From assembly GCF_000300335.1 (NCBI RefSeq), contig NZ_AMRM01000006.1, positions 62,001-126,000 on the forward strand: a stretch of 64,000 bases of DNA, written 5' to 3'. Shown here piece after piece: positions 7,565 to 16,948 of the stretch; within the stretch, counting starts at the first letter, position 1; every line of letters begins with the position of its first letter. Made by a program: the position numbers and the translations under genes. The DNA comes from Nitratireductor pacificus pht-3B. Its GTDB lineage: Bacteria; Pseudomonadota; Alphaproteobacteria; Rhizobiales; Rhizobiaceae. Under the pieces are notes generated by a model. It had not been told where the DNA came from and made no database searches. It saw only the letters and a list, made by a program, of their open reading frames with translations.

Positions 7565-9583
7565 TCAGGCCGCTTCCGGCAGCCAGACGGTGAAGGTGGT
7601 GCCCTCGCCCGGCGTACTGGCTGCCGAGATCTTTCCGCCCTGGCGGCTGATCAGCGTCTGGCTGATCGACAGGCCAAGCCCGGTTCCATCCTTGCGCTTG
7701 GTCGTGAAGAACGGGTCGAACACCTTGCGCAGAAGCTCGGCGCTCATGCCGACGCCGGTGTCGGCCACCTCGACCACCAGCCCCGGCCGGCCGTCAAGAT
7801 CGCGGTCGGCGGTCGCCAGCCGGAGCACGCCGCCGTCCGGCATGGCGTGGATCGCGTTGACGATGAGATTGACCAGAACCTGCTGCAGCTCCGTGCGGTT
7901 CATCAGTACGAGCCGGGTGGCGGCATCGTCGCGCTCGACGCGGATCTCCGCCTTGTTCAGCAGATGCTGCACCAGCGGCAGGGAATCGGAGACGACGCTC
8001 GCCGGCGCGTGCCGCTCGACAAAGCCGGCATATTCCTCCGGCTTGGCGAACTGCAGGAGCTTGGTAACGATCTGGCTGATGCGGTGGATCTGCTCGTCGA
8101 GCAGGCGGAACTCGGTCCTCGCCTCGTCGGCGCGCTCGCCCATCACCTGGCGCACCACCTCGAGATTGCCCTGCATGACGGCGATGGGATTGTTGATCTC
8201 ATGCGCGACGCCGGCGGTGATCTCGCCGATGGCCGCCAGCTTCTCGGACATGATGAGCTGCTTGGTCGTCGCCTCTAGCTGCCGGTTGGCGAGCCGCAAT
8301 TCGCGGGTGCGTTCCTCGACGCGGGCGTTCAGCTCCTCATTCCAGGCACGCAGCTGCCGGTCGCGCTCCTGCAGCTGCTCCAGCAGATGATCGAGATGCT
8401 GCGCCACGCGGCCGATCTCGTCATTGACGCCGGAAATGCCGGTGCGCGCGCCCAGATCGCCGCCCTCCACATCGGAGATCGTGCCGGCCATCCGCTCCAG
8501 CGGCTTGAAGATGGAGCGCGCCCAGCGCAGGAAGATGGGCACGCTCAGCGCCGTGATGGCCAGGAAGGCGAGCGCGATGGTGATCAGCGTCGTGTACTTG
8601 GCCTCGGTGAAGGGCGTTTCGAGGAAGCCGACATAGAGCATGCCGACGCGCTTGCCAAAGCTGTCGGTGATCGGCTCATAGGCGGAGATGTACCAGTCGT
8701 TGACGACGAAGGCGCTGTCGAGCCAGACACGCCCCTCGCCCAGAACCGCCGAGCGGACGATGCTCGAGACCCGCGTGCCGAGCGCGCGCCGGCCCTCGAA
8801 CAGGCGGACATTGGTGCTGATGCGGACATCGTCGAGGAACAGCGTCGCCGTACCCTGGCTGCCTTCCGGCAGGCTCGCCTCGCGGTAGACCAGATCGTTG
8901 ATCGTGTCGATGAACACCAGGTTGCGGTTGAGCAGGATGCCACCGACGAGCACGCCCGTGCCGCCGTCGGCAAGCCGCACCGGGCTTGCCGAATGCACCA
9001 CCATGCCGCGCGTCTCGGCGTCGCGCTCGGTCGGTATCGCGTTGGGCGTCGGCACCAGCTCCAGCTCTGCGCGTTCGACCAGCGCCGGGGCGATCGACGC
9101 GAGCTCGCCGGCGGAGAAGATGTCGACGCCGGTCGCGGCTTCGCCCTGCATCGCCTTTGCGATGATCGGCCAGTCGCCGCGCGGCGCCCCGGCGAAAGCG
9201 GGCGCGGCGGCCAGCGCTTCGCCATCGGCGCGCAGCAGATAGAGAAAGTCGAGATCGAGCCGCCTGCGGTTTTCTTCGAGCAGCGCCGGCAGCGCGCCCG
9301 GCGCGCCATCGACCGTCTCGCGAAAGCGCACGGATTGGCCGAGCGCGGCGATGTGCTCCCCGGTGTTTTCCAGAATGCGCGCGAAATACTGATGCGCGAT
9401 GGTCAGGTCGCCATTGACCTTGGAGATCAGCGCCGCATCGAACTTGGCGTTCCAGCGATAGACCGCCATGCCGAGCAGCAGCGGCAGGATGACCAGCGTC
9501 GGCAGGAGCGCGATGGCCAGCAGCCGGAAGCGGACCGACCCCTCACGCCCGCGCGGCGCGGGTCTCGCCGGCGCGTCAGGCAT
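7565..9583 (-). CDS. membrane sensor histidine kinase with extracytoplasmic Cache-type domain (DctB-like)
   Basis: The 672-aa protein starts with a short basic tail and helix 1 (about 19-41), followed by a large periplasmic region (about 45-325) of double-Cache type, helix 2 (about 330-352), HAMP, and a coiled coil (about 395-440). HisKA has the phospho-acceptor His461 in AGVAHEINNP, and the ATPase domain has N-box NLIVNAIHAM, G1 DTGVGM and G2 GTGLGLS. It overlaps the response-regulator gene by 8 nt, so the pair is cotranscribed and coupled. By gene order it senses the carboxylate carried by the OFA transporter; ligand identity is inference. Confidence 0.9.
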   Translation of the reverse strand: MPDAPARPAPRGREGSVRFRLLAIALLPTLVILPLLLGMAVYRWNAKFDAALISKVNGDLTIAHQYFARILENTGEHIAALGQSVRFRETVDGAPGALPALLEENRRRLDLDFLYLLRADGEALAAAPAFAGAPRGDWPIIAKAMQGEAATGVDIFSAGELASIAPALVERAELELVPTPNAIPTERDAETRGMVVHSASPVRLADGGTGVLVGGILLNRNLVFIDTINDLVYREASLPEGSQGTATLFLDDVRISTNVRLFEGRRALGTRVSSIVRSAVLGEGRVWLDSAFVVNDWYISAYEPITDSFGKRVGMLYVGFLETPFTEAKYTTLITIALAFLAITALSVPIFLRWARSIFKPLERMAGTISDVEGGDLGARTGISGVNDEIGRVAQHLDHLLEQLQERDRQLRAWNEELNARVEERTRELRLANRQLEATTKQLIMSEKLAAIGEITAGVAHEINNPIAVMQGNLEVVRQVMGERADEARTEFRLLDEQIHRISQIVTKLLQFAKPEEYAGFVERHAPASVVSDSLPLVQHLLNKAEIRVERDDAATRLVLMNRTELQQVLVNLIVNAIHAMPDGGVLRLATADRDLDGRPGLVVEVADTGVGMSAELLRKVFDPFFTTKRKDGTGLGLSISQTLISRQGGKISAASTPGEGTTFTVWLPEAA

Positions 9584-10973
9584 TCCAGGCCGTGCATTTG
9601 CGGTCGATGGTTTTGCGCGAGATGCCGAGCTGGCGGGCAGCGGCGTCGCGATCGCCGCCGAGGCTTTTCAGCACGGCAAGGATATGCCGGCGCTCGACAT
9701 CGGCCAGGCTCTCTGCGCCAGCCGCGGCAACAGCCACCGGGCCGCCGCCGAAATCATCGGGGAAGCGGCCGAGGATCAGGGAGCGCTCGACGAGGTTGCG
9801 CAGTTCGCGCACATTGCCCGGCCAGTCATAGGCTGCGAGTGCTGCGCGCGCGGCAGCTCCGAGCGGTACCGGCGGCATGCCGAGCTGCTGCGACAGCTTG
9901 CGCATGAACAGGTCGGCCAGTTCCTGGATATCGCCGTCGCGATCCTTCAAGGGCGGCAGATGGATCTGCATCACATTGATGCGGAAGAAAAGATCGGCGC
10001 GGAAACGGCCGGCCTCGACCTGCTTCTCCAGCTCGGCATTGGTGGCGAAGACGAAGCGCAGATCGACCGGGATCTCGCGCTCGGAGCCGACCGGGCGGAT
10101 GCGCCGGTCCTCCAGCACGCGCAAAAGCTTGCTTTGCGTGGCGAGCGGCAGCTCGCCGATCTCGTCGAGAAACAGCGTGCCGTTCTGTGCATGCAGGAAC
10201 AGGCCCTCGCGGGCGGCCTCGGCGCCGGTGAAGGCGCCCTTCAGGTGGCCGAACAGTTCCGTCTCGATCATGTCGGGCGGGATCGCCGCGCAGTTCACCG
10301 GCACGAAGGGCTTTTCGGCACGGTCCGACAGCGTGTGCAGCGAGCGCGCCGCCACTTCCTTTCCGGTTCCCGAGCGGCCCGTCAGCAGGACGGTGGTCGG
10401 CAGCGGTGCGACGCGGGCGAGCGCCTCGCGCACGTCGCTGATCGCTTTCGAGCCGCCGATCAGCTTGTCGCGCAGCAGCACGTGGTCCGATGTGGATTTC
10501 AGCTCGTAGCGCAGCACGGTGTTCTCGCGCTGCAGGCGCATCTGGTCGAGGCAGCGCGCCACCGCGTTGAGGAGCTGGTTGGAGCGGAACGGTTTCAGCA
10601 CGAAATCCACCGCGCCGGCGCGCAGCGCCTGGATCGCCGTTTCCAGATCCGCATAAGCCGTCATCAGGATGGCGGTCGAGAAGAAGCCGATGGCGCGCTG
10701 CTCGGCCAGCCAGTCGACGCCGTTCTTGCCCGGCATGATGTTGTCGAGGATGACCACGTCATAGTGGTTCCTGTCGAGCAGGCGGGAGGCCTCCTCCGTG
10801 TCGGCGGCCTCGTCGAGCCGCTTGCAGCGCGGCCCGAGCGTGCGCATCAGGAAGTTGCGCATGCCCGGCTCGTCGTCGATGACGAGGATCGACGCCTGCG
10901 CCAGCCAGGGGCCGAATTCCGGATCGGCCGCCATGTCGCGCGGCCGTCTTAAAGCTGCCTGTCCGGTCGCCAT
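9576..10973 (-). CDS. sigma54-dependent response regulator (NtrC/DctD family)
   Basis: The 465-aa protein has a receiver domain (phospho-acceptor Asp77 in VVILDNIMPG), an AAA+ domain with Walker A GRSGTGKE, the sigma54-contacting loop GHLKGAFTGA, Walker B GTLFLDEIGE, and a C-terminal Fis-type helix-turn-helix (AAARQLGISRKTID). It should remodel RNA polymerase-sigma54 at the transporter promoter at 7459-7473. ATG 10973 is preferred because ATG 10985 has its GGGAGG directly abutting the codon. The leader region 10981-11021 contains an inverted repeat that covers this ribosome site. Confidence 0.92.
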   Translation of the reverse strand: MATGQAALRRPRDMAADPEFGPWLAQASILVIDDEPGMRNFLMRTLGPRCKRLDEAADTEEASRLLDRNHYDVVILDNIMPGKNGVDWLAEQRAIGFFSTAILMTAYADLETAIQALRAGAVDFVLKPFRSNQLLNAVARCLDQMRLQRENTVLRYELKSTSDHVLLRDKLIGGSKAISDVREALARVAPLPTTVLLTGRSGTGKEVAARSLHTLSDRAEKPFVPVNCAAIPPDMIETELFGHLKGAFTGAEAAREGLFLHAQNGTLFLDEIGELPLATQSKLLRVLEDRRIRPVGSEREIPVDLRFVFATNAELEKQVEAGRFRADLFFRINVMQIHLPPLKDRDGDIQELADLFMRKLSQQLGMPPVPLGAAARAALAAYDWPGNVRELRNLVERSLILGRFPDDFGGGPVAVAAAGAESLADVERRHILAVLKSLGGDRDAAARQLGISRKTIDRKCTAWNA

Positions 10974-10980
10974 CGTCTCC

Positions 10981-11021
10981 CGCATCCTCCCATGCTCGGC
11001 GCATGATTAGCCAAGGATGCG
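10981..11021. other. inverted repeat over the leader of the sigma54 activator gene
   Basis: CGCATCCT (10981-10988) pairs with AGGATGCG (11014-11021), with an inner CATGC/GCATG pairing. It lies between the urocanase stop and the response-regulator start and partly covers the GGGAGG ribosome site. There is no T-tract on either strand. It could be a weak terminator-like stem or a translational brake. Confidence 0.35.
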
Positions 11022-11050
11022 GGGAAAGCAAATATCGGCGTCCGCCGTGG

Positions 11051-12718
11051 TCAGCCCTCCTGCATCGGCAGCCAGAGACCGTTCTCGCGCGCGCAGTCGA
11101 TGGCGATGTCGTAGCCGGCGTCCGCATGGCGCATGACGCCGGTCGCCGGATCGTTCCACAGCACGCGGCCGATCCGCTCGGCCGCCTTCGCCGTGCCGTC
11201 CGCCACCAGCGCGATGCCGGAATGCTGCGAATAGCCCATGCCGACGCCGCCGCCATGGTGGAACGACACCCAGTCGGCGCCGCAGGCCGAATTCAGGAGC
11301 GCGTTGAGGATCGGCCAGTCCGACACGGCGTCGGACCCGTCGAGCATGCCCTCGGTCTCGCGGTTGGGGCTGGAGACGGAGCCTGAATCCATATGGTCGC
11401 GGCCGATCACCAGCGGCGCGGAAAGCTCGCCGCGCGCCACCATCTCGTTGAAAGCCAGTCCGACGCGGTGGCGGTCGCCCAAACCGATCCAGCAGATTCT
11501 GGCCGGAAGACCCTGAAACTTAATGTTCTTCTGCGCCTTGTCGATCCAGTTGTGCAGGAAGGCGTCGTCGGGCAGCAGCTCGCGGATCTTGGCGTCGGTC
11601 TTGTAGATGTCCTCGGGGTCGCCCGACAGCGCCACCCAGCGGAACGGCCCCTTGCCGCGGCAGAACAGCGGCCGCACATAGGCCTCGACGAAGCCCGGAT
11701 AGGAGAACGCCTCCTCGACGCCCTTCTCCTTGGCCATGGCGCGGATGTTGTTGCCGTAGTCGAGCACCACCGATCCCTTGGCCTTGAAGTCGAGGATGGC
11801 GCGCACCTGGGCCGCCATGCTCTCCTTCGCCGCCTCGGCGACCGCCTGCGGATCGCGCTCGCGCCGCTCTTCCCATTCGGCGAGCGTCCAGCCCATCGGC
11901 AGATAGCCGTTGACCGGGTCGTGCGCCGAGGTCTGGTCGGTGACCATGTCGGGAACGATGCCGCGCGCGGCGATCTCGGCGAAGACTTCCGCGGCGTTGC
12001 CGAGCAGGCCGACGGAGACCGGCGTTCCGGTGTTCTTCGCCGTCTCGATCATCGCCAGCGCCTCGTCGAGCGTCGCGGCGGACTTGTCCAGATAACCGGT
12101 GCGCTGGCGGAACTCGATGCGCGAGGGCTGGCATTCGACGGCGATCATCGAAGCGCCGGCCATGGTCGCGGCGAGCGGCTGGGCGCCACCCATGCCGCCC
12201 AGACCCGCGGTCAGGAACCAGCGGCCGGCCAGCGAGCCGCCGAAATGCGTCCGGCCGATCTCGCCGAAGGTCTCATAGGTGCCCTGCACGATGCCCTGCG
12301 AGCCGATATAGAGCCAGGAACCGGCCGTCATCTGGCCGTACATCATCAGCCCCTTGCGGTCGAGTTCGTTGAAATGCTCCCAATTGGCCCATTTCGGCAC
12401 CAGATTGCCGTTGGCGATGATGACGCGCGGCGCGCCCTTGTGGGTCGGGAACACGCCGACCGGCTTGCCCGACTGCACGAGCAGAGTCTGGTCGTCGCGC
12501 AGTTCCTTCAGTACGTCGACGATGCGGTCGAACGACGCCCAGTTGCGCGCCGCCCGGCCGATGCCGCCATAAACGACCAGTTCGCCCGGCCGCTCGGCGA
12601 CATCGGGATCGAGATTGTTCATCAGGAGCCGCATCGGCGCTTCCGTCGCCCAGGACCTGGCGTTCAGCTCCGGGCCGGTCGGGCTCCTGACGATGCGGAT
12701 GTTGTCGTGACGGCTCAT
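11051..12718 (-). CDS. hutU: urocanate hydratase (urocanase)
   Basis: This 555-aa enzyme adds water to urocanate to give imidazolonepropionate using tightly bound NAD+. It matches urocanase along its full length: [27 protein letters not shown], the NAD-binding [14 protein letters not shown], the conserved [13 protein letters not shown] with Cys409 (equivalent to Pseudomonas Cys410 as I recall it), [17 protein letters not shown] and [17 protein letters not shown]. It overlaps the CoA-transferase gene by 4 nt (ATGA). No hutH, hutI, hutG or hutC is in the window, so the enzyme is separated from the usual Hut genes and placed under an IclR-type locus instead. Confidence 0.95.
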   Translation of the reverse strand: MSRHDNIRIVRSPTGPELNARSWATEAPMRLLMNNLDPDVAERPGELVVYGGIGRAARNWASFDRIVDVLKELRDDQTLLVQSGKPVGVFPTHKGAPRVIIANGNLVPKWANWEHFNELDRKGLMMYGQMTAGSWLYIGSQGIVQGTYETFGEIGRTHFGGSLAGRWFLTAGLGGMGGAQPLAATMAGASMIAVECQPSRIEFRQRTGYLDKSAATLDEALAMIETAKNTGTPVSVGLLGNAAEVFAEIAARGIVPDMVTDQTSAHDPVNGYLPMGWTLAEWEERRERDPQAVAEAAKESMAAQVRAILDFKAKGSVVLDYGNNIRAMAKEKGVEEAFSYPGFVEAYVRPLFCRGKGPFRWVALSGDPEDIYKTDAKIRELLPDDAFLHNWIDKAQKNIKFQGLPARICWIGLGDRHRVGLAFNEMVARGELSAPLVIGRDHMDSGSVSSPNRETEGMLDGSDAVSDWPILNALLNSACGADWVSFHHGGGVGMGYSQHSGIALVADGTAKAAERIGRVLWNDPATGVMRHADAGYDIAIDCARENGLWLPMQEG

Positions 12719-13917
12719 GCGATGGCTTTCTTGTTGCGCAGGTCTGCGATGCGCCCGGCGTCGAGGCCGAGCAGAGAGGTGAGGACGGCGTCGGTGTCTT
12801 CGCCGATCAGCGGCGCGCGCTGCGTTTCGGGCGCCGGCGCACCGTGGAAATGGACGGGCTGGCGCACCAGCGGGATGTCACCCAGAACGGCATTCGTGCC
12901 CTGGCTCACCAGGCCGCGCACGGAGGCGTGCGGGCTTGCCACCACATCGCCCAGCGACCAGACCGGGCCGCTCGGCACGCCGGCCTTCTGCAGCGCCTCG
13001 ACGGCCTCGGCGCGGGTGCGGCCGGCCGCCCACTCGGCGATCGCCGCGCGCAGCTCGCCCTCATGGGCGTTGCGCGCCCGGTTGTCGGTGAAGCGCAGAT
13101 CGTCGGCGAGTTCCGGCCGGCCGATGGCCGTCACGATGGAGCGGAACGCGCCGTCGGAGAAGCCGACCAGCACGAAATCGCCGTCTGTCGCGGAAAAGCT
13201 GTCGACCGGATAGGTCTCAGGGTGGCGGTTGCCGACACGGCGCGCATCAGCGCCCGTGTAGAGCTGGCGGCTCAGGCCGGTCAGCAGCATGGAGAACACC
13301 GAATCGAGCATCGCGACGTCCAGATAGCGCCCCTCGCCCGTCCGCTCGCGGTCGAACAGGGCGGCCAGGATGCCCCAGGAGGCGAACATGCCGGTCGCCA
13401 CATCCGCAAAACTCTCGCCCACCGCCATGGCGCGGCCGTCGCGCTCGCCGGTGATGCTCATCAGGCCGCTCATCGCCTGAATCACCAGGTCGAAGGCCGG
13501 CCAGTTGGCGAGTGGCCCGTCCTGGCCGAAGCCGGAGATCGAGGCATAGACCAGATTTGGATTATCGCCGCGCAGCGTCTCGTGGTCGAGGCCGAGCCTT
13601 GCAGCGACGCCCGGCCGGAAATTCTCCACCACCACGTCGCAGGTGGCCGCCAGCTCGCGCGCCAGCCGGACCCCATCGGCATCCTTCAGGTTCAGCGCCA
13701 CGCTCTTCTTGCCGCGGTTGAGCAGCATGAAATAGGTGCTCAGCTCCTCCTTGAAGGGTGCGAAATGCCGACCCTCCTCGCCGAAGCCCGGCATCTCGAT
13801 CTTGATCACCTCGGCACCCAGATCGGCCAGCATGGCGGTGCAGAACGGCCCGGACATGACCCGCGTCAGATCCAGTATCCGGACGCCTTCGAGAATGTTT
13901 TTCCCCTTATTTTCCAT
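12715..13917 (-). CDS. class III (CaiB/BaiF family) CoA transferase
   Basis: The 400-aa product has the family N-terminus [33 protein letters not shown], the [12 protein letters not shown] segment and a conserved aspartate in [11 protein letters not shown] that matches the acyl-anhydride-forming Asp of formyl-CoA transferase. The family moves CoA between carboxylic acids in the cytoplasm. It sits 6 bp after the quinone-oxidoreductase-like gene and overlaps urocanase by 4 nt, so its substrate is probably an acid in the same pathway. Relatives include phenyllactate CoA-transferase FldA, which suggests an aryl- or imidazolyl-lactate as one possibility; this is inference. Confidence 0.88.
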   Translation of the reverse strand: MENKGKNILEGVRILDLTRVMSGPFCTAMLADLGAEVIKIEMPGFGEEGRHFAPFKEELSTYFMLLNRGKKSVALNLKDADGVRLARELAATCDVVVENFRPGVAARLGLDHETLRGDNPNLVYASISGFGQDGPLANWPAFDLVIQAMSGLMSITGERDGRAMAVGESFADVATGMFASWGILAALFDRERTGEGRYLDVAMLDSVFSMLLTGLSRQLYTGADARRVGNRHPETYPVDSFSATDGDFVLVGFSDGAFRSIVTAIGRPELADDLRFTDNRARNAHEGELRAAIAEWAAGRTRAEAVEALQKAGVPSGPVWSLGDVVASPHASVRGLVSQGTNAVLGDIPLVRQPVHFHGAPAPETQRAPLIGEDTDAVLTSLLGLDAGRIADLRNKKAIA

Positions 13918-13923
13918 ACCTTG

Positions 13924-14907
13924 TCACATATCCTCAATGTTTATCACGACCTTGCCGCTGGTGCGCCTCGCCCCCAGGTCCGCCAGCGCCTGCGGCAGGC
14001 TTTCGAGCCCCTCGCGCCGGTCGATCACGGGGCGGATCGCGCCGCTGGCGAGATCGTCGCTCATGCGTTGCGTGACGCGGGCCAACATCTCGGCGTCGGT
14101 CTCGTGGTTCCAGTAGACGCCGATCGCCGAGGCGCGCTTCAACAGGAGCCTGTTGGCCGGGATCTGCGGAATGGTTCCGGACGCGAAGCCGACGATCAGA
14201 AGCCGTCCGCCCTCGGCGAGCGCGCGCAGGCTTTCGAGCGTGGCGTCGCCGCCGACCGGATCGACCACCACGTCGACGCTGCGCCCTTCAGTGAGCACCT
14301 TGCAGGTTTTCGACCAGCCGGGTTCACCCGGGTCAATGGCGCCGAACGCGCCGTTCGCCACGGCAAGGGCGCGCTTGGCTTCGCTGCCCGCGGCGGCGAT
14401 CACGCGCGCGCCACGGGCAGCGGCGATCTGCACGGCGGCGAGCCCCACCCCGCCGGCAGCCGCATGGACGAGGACCGTTTCGCCGGCCCGTGTATCCGTG
14501 CTTTCCGTCAGCGCCACATAAGCGGTCGTGTAGACCACCGGCAGGGCGGCGCCTTCGGCAAATGAAACGTTGGATGGCATCGGGATCGCCATCGTGTCGC
14601 GCATGATGGCGTGGGTCGCGAAACCGCCCCAGTCCACCTTGCCGGTGACGCGGTCGCCGGGCTTGTGGCGCGTGCCGGCCCCGGCTGCGCGGACGATGCC
14701 GGCGACTTCCTGCCCGGGCGTGAAGGGCCGCGGCGGCTTCACCTGATACTTGTCGTCGATCATCAAGAGATCGGAAAAGTTGAGCGCCGCGGCGGCGACC
14801 GCGACGCACAACTCGCCCGGTCCCGGCTCCGGCGGCGCAAAACCCTCGATCGCCAGATTGCCGAGGCCCTGCTGCCCCGAAACCCATTTCCTTGCCCCTG
14901 CCGTCAC
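13924..14907 (-). CDS. NADPH:quinone oxidoreductase-like zinc-independent MDR protein
   Basis: This 327-aa medium-chain dehydrogenase/reductase has the QOR pattern: ALNFSDLLMIDDKYQVKPPRPFTPGQEVAGIV, the nucleotide-binding HAAAGGVGLAAVQIAAARGA and VVVDPVGGD. Zinc ligands of alcohol dehydrogenases are absent. Such proteins reduce quinones or enoyl-type double bonds, including 2-enoyl-CoA or acrylyl-CoA, with NADPH. Start is GTG 14907, placed 7 nt after GGGAG and directly after the IclR stop codon (TAG 14910-14912); the frame continues upstream to 15192 but only as a shadow of the IclR gene. Confidence 0.85.
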   Translation of the reverse strand: MTAGARKWVSGQQGLGNLAIEGFAPPEPGPGELCVAVAAAALNFSDLLMIDDKYQVKPPRPFTPGQEVAGIVRAAGAGTRHKPGDRVTGKVDWGGFATHAIMRDTMAIPMPSNVSFAEGAALPVVYTTAYVALTESTDTRAGETVLVHAAAGGVGLAAVQIAAARGARVIAAAGSEAKRALAVANGAFGAIDPGEPGWSKTCKVLTEGRSVDVVVDPVGGDATLESLRALAEGGRLLIVGFASGTIPQIPANRLLLKRASAIGVYWNHETDAEMLARVTQRMSDDLASGAIRPVIDRREGLESLPQALADLGARRTSGKVVINIEDM

Positions 14908-14909
14908 GT

Positions 14910-15731
14910 CTACGCTCCCGTTTGCTCTGGTTTCGGAACATCGCCGGCGAGCCTGGCGCTGACGGCGGCGGCCGCTTCGGCCACCGCGCGGCCGAGTTCC
15001 TCCATGCTCGCCTCGGACATGCGCTGGAGCGGCGCCGCGACAGCCAGACTGCCGAGCGGCCGCCCGTCCGGGCCGAGGATCGCGGCACCGACGCCCGCGA
15101 CGCCCGGATAGGTTTCCTCGAAGGAGACTGCGAAACCGCGTTGGCGCGTGCGCTCGATGTCGGCGCGCAGATGGTCGGGCTTCGTTGTCCATTCGGGGTT
15201 GATCGGTGGCATCGGACCGGCGAGCACCCGCTCGATGACGGCTTCCGGCAGATGCGCCAGCACCGGCTTGGTCGAGGCTCCGGCATAGAGCGGGAAAGTC
15301 GCGCCGACGGTCTCGTAGACACGCAGCACGCCGTGCTGGCTCGGTATCTGGGCGAGGCAGACGACATGCAGCGCCGCGGGGTTGAAACCGGTCAGCATGA
15401 CCGTCTCGCGCGTCCTGCGCGCCAGATCCTCGAGCACGTCCTCGGCGAAGGCGGCGAGATCCAGCTGCGCCTGAGCGCGGCGACCGAGCTCGATGGCACT
15501 GAAGCCCAGCGTGTAGCGCCCGCTGCGTTCATGAAAGCTCAGATAGCCACGGGCGCACAGATAGCGCACCAGCCGGCTGACGGTCGAGCGCGGCAGGTCG
15601 GCGGCGCGGCCGATCTCCACCTGCGTCCAGCTGGACTGTTCGGGAGAGAACAGCTCGAGGATCTGGAATGCCTTGTGCAGCAGTCCGACTCCGCGAATGT
15701 TGTGCTCTGGCTCGCTCTTGACAATTCCCAA
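14910..15731 (-). CDS. IclR-family transcriptional regulator
   Basis: The product is about 273 aa, with an N-terminal winged helix (QVEIGRAADLPRSTVSRLVRYLCARGYL) and the C-terminal effector-binding IclR domain (VCLAQIPSQHGVLRVYETVGATFPLYAGASTKPVLAHLP; GVAGVGAAILGPDGRPLGSLAVAAP). It heads the leftward operon and is divergent from the ABC importer. No ATG fits. TTG 15731 has GAGAG 8 nt upstream and is preferred; TTG 15779 would place the candidate operator inside the gene. It most likely controls both divergent operons in response to their substrate. Confidence 0.88.
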   Translation of the reverse strand: MGIVKSEPEHNIRGVGLLHKAFQILELFSPEQSSWTQVEIGRAADLPRSTVSRLVRYLCARGYLSFHERSGRYTLGFSAIELGRRAQAQLDLAAFAEDVLEDLARRTRETVMLTGFNPAALHVVCLAQIPSQHGVLRVYETVGATFPLYAGASTKPVLAHLPEAVIERVLAGPMPPINPEWTTKPDHLRADIERTRQRGFAVSFEETYPGVAGVGAAILGPDGRPLGSLAVAAPLQRMSEASMEELGRAVAEAAAAVSARLAGDVPKPEQTGA

Positions 15732-15760
15732 CTTGATGCTCTCATAATGTGAAACAGAAG

Positions 15761-15775
15761 TCCTACAATATAGGA
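15761..15775. promoter_or_regulatory. candidate IclR operator in the divergent promoter region
   Basis: TCCTACAATATAGGA is a 15-bp inverted repeat with perfect 5-bp arms (TCCTA/TAGGA) and an AT-rich 5-bp core. It lies just upstream of the preferred IclR start and about 100 bp before the binding-protein gene, in a short AT-rich patch of otherwise GC-rich DNA. Size and symmetry suit an IclR dimer. Confidence 0.5.
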
Positions 15776-15874
15776 TCAACTATCCGGCCTGCGGTCGTCT
15801 TCGTCAAGATCGTTTTCCCGCAAGAGGAAGAAGCCTGACGCAGAAGCCCGCCAACCACTCAAGAGGGAACTGCA

Positions 15875-16852
15875 ATGAAGATGATTTCTCGCACCGCGCT
15901 CGCACTGCTCGCGACCGCCGCCCTTTCCGGCAGCGTCTTAGCCCAGGACATGAAGAAGGTGGCGATCTCCACCATCGTCGAGGTGCCCGCCCTGGTCGAG
16001 ACCAAGGAAGGCGTGCTCAAGGGCCTTGCCGACAAGGGTTTCGTCGAGGGCAAGAACCTCGAGATCGACTACCAGAACGCCAATGGCAACATGCCGACCC
16101 AGCAGCAGATCGCCAAGAAATTCGTCGGCGACAATCCGGACGTGATCGTCCCCATCACCACGCCGACCTCGCAGGCGATGATCGCCACGACGGACACGAT
16201 CCCGGTCGTCTTCACCACGGTCACCGATCCGCTCAAGGCCAAGCTGATCCCGCAATACGAGAAGCCCGGCGGCAATGTCACCGGCGTGTCCGACGCGGCA
16301 CCGATCAAGCAGCAGCTCGAACTCATGCGCGAGCTTGTTCCGGACCTGAAGACCATCGGCTTCGTCTACAATCCCGGCCTCGACAATGCGATCGCCACGC
16401 TGGAAGAGCTGAAGAAGCAGGCCGAGCCGCTCGGCATCTCCGTGGTGGAATCCGCCTCGCCGACCACCAATGAGGTGGCGCTCGCCACCAAGAAGCTGAT
16501 CGGCAAGGTCGAAGCCGTCTACATTCCCAACGACACGACCGTCGTCGCGGCGCTGGAGGCCATCGTGAAGATCGGCGAAGATGTTGATCTGCCGATCTTC
16601 GCCGGCGAGACCGGTGCGGTGGCGCGCGGCGTGATCGGCTCCGTCGGCCTCGACTATGTGGAGCTCGGCCGCATCACCGGCCATATTGCGGCCCGCGTCC
16701 TCAACGGCGAGAAGGCCGGCGACATCGACGCGGTCATCGCCTACCAGGTGCTGACCGAGTTCAAGGTGGCGATCAACAAGAAGGCCGCCGCCGCCATGGG
16801 CGTCGAGCTTCCCGAGGCGGTGCTCGCGCGGGCGACCGAGATCATCGAGTAG
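15875..16852 (+). CDS. ABC transporter substrate-binding protein (ABC_sub_bind/TrpX type)
   Basis: The 325-aa product has a signal peptide (about 1-23, ending SVLAQ) and the PF04392 fold: ISTIVEVPALVETKEGVLKGL, GDNPDVIVPITTPTSQAM, FTTVTDPLKAKLI. The family includes the tryptophan-binding TrpX of streptococci and binds amino acids or aromatic compounds. An AAGAGGGAA ribosome site precedes ATG 15875. The next two genes are its permease and ATPase. A stem-loop follows the stop. Its ligand is unknown, but the neighbours suggest an amino-acid or imidazole/aromatic acid. Confidence 0.88.
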   Translation: MKMISRTALALLATAALSGSVLAQDMKKVAISTIVEVPALVETKEGVLKGLADKGFVEGKNLEIDYQNANGNMPTQQQIAKKFVGDNPDVIVPITTPTSQAMIATTDTIPVVFTTVTDPLKAKLIPQYEKPGGNVTGVSDAAPIKQQLELMRELVPDLKTIGFVYNPGLDNAIATLEELKKQAEPLGISVVESASPTTNEVALATKKLIGKVEAVYIPNDTTVVAALEAIVKIGEDVDLPIFAGETGAVARGVIGSVGLDYVELGRITGHIAARVLNGEKAGDIDAVIAYQVLTEFKVAINKKAAAAMGVELPEAVLARATEIIE

Positions 16853-16860
16853 AACCGCAG

Positions 16861-16894
16861 GCGCCGGCCGGCCAGCGGGCCAGCCGGCGCTTTT
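16861..16894 (+). terminator. GC-rich hairpin with T-tract after the binding-protein gene (attenuator)
   Basis: GCGCCGGC (16861-16868) pairs with GCCGGCGC (16883-16890), with additional inner GGCC pairing, followed by TTTT. It separates the binding-protein gene from the permease gene of the same operon, so it probably attenuates read-through and protects the upstream mRNA end. Confidence 0.7.
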
Positions 16895-16948
16895 CGCCGC
16901 TCCGGTCCCAGCACCGGCGCGCCGTCTCCCCTTGCGAGCAGAGCGTCC

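Noticed and set aside
11051-12718. Possibility that the urocanase is a thiourocanate or S-methylthiourocanate hydratase of thiol-histidine breakdown
   Set aside because: Active-site blocks look fully canonical for urocanase and no ergothionase or related lyase gene is in the window; kept only as a remote alternative.
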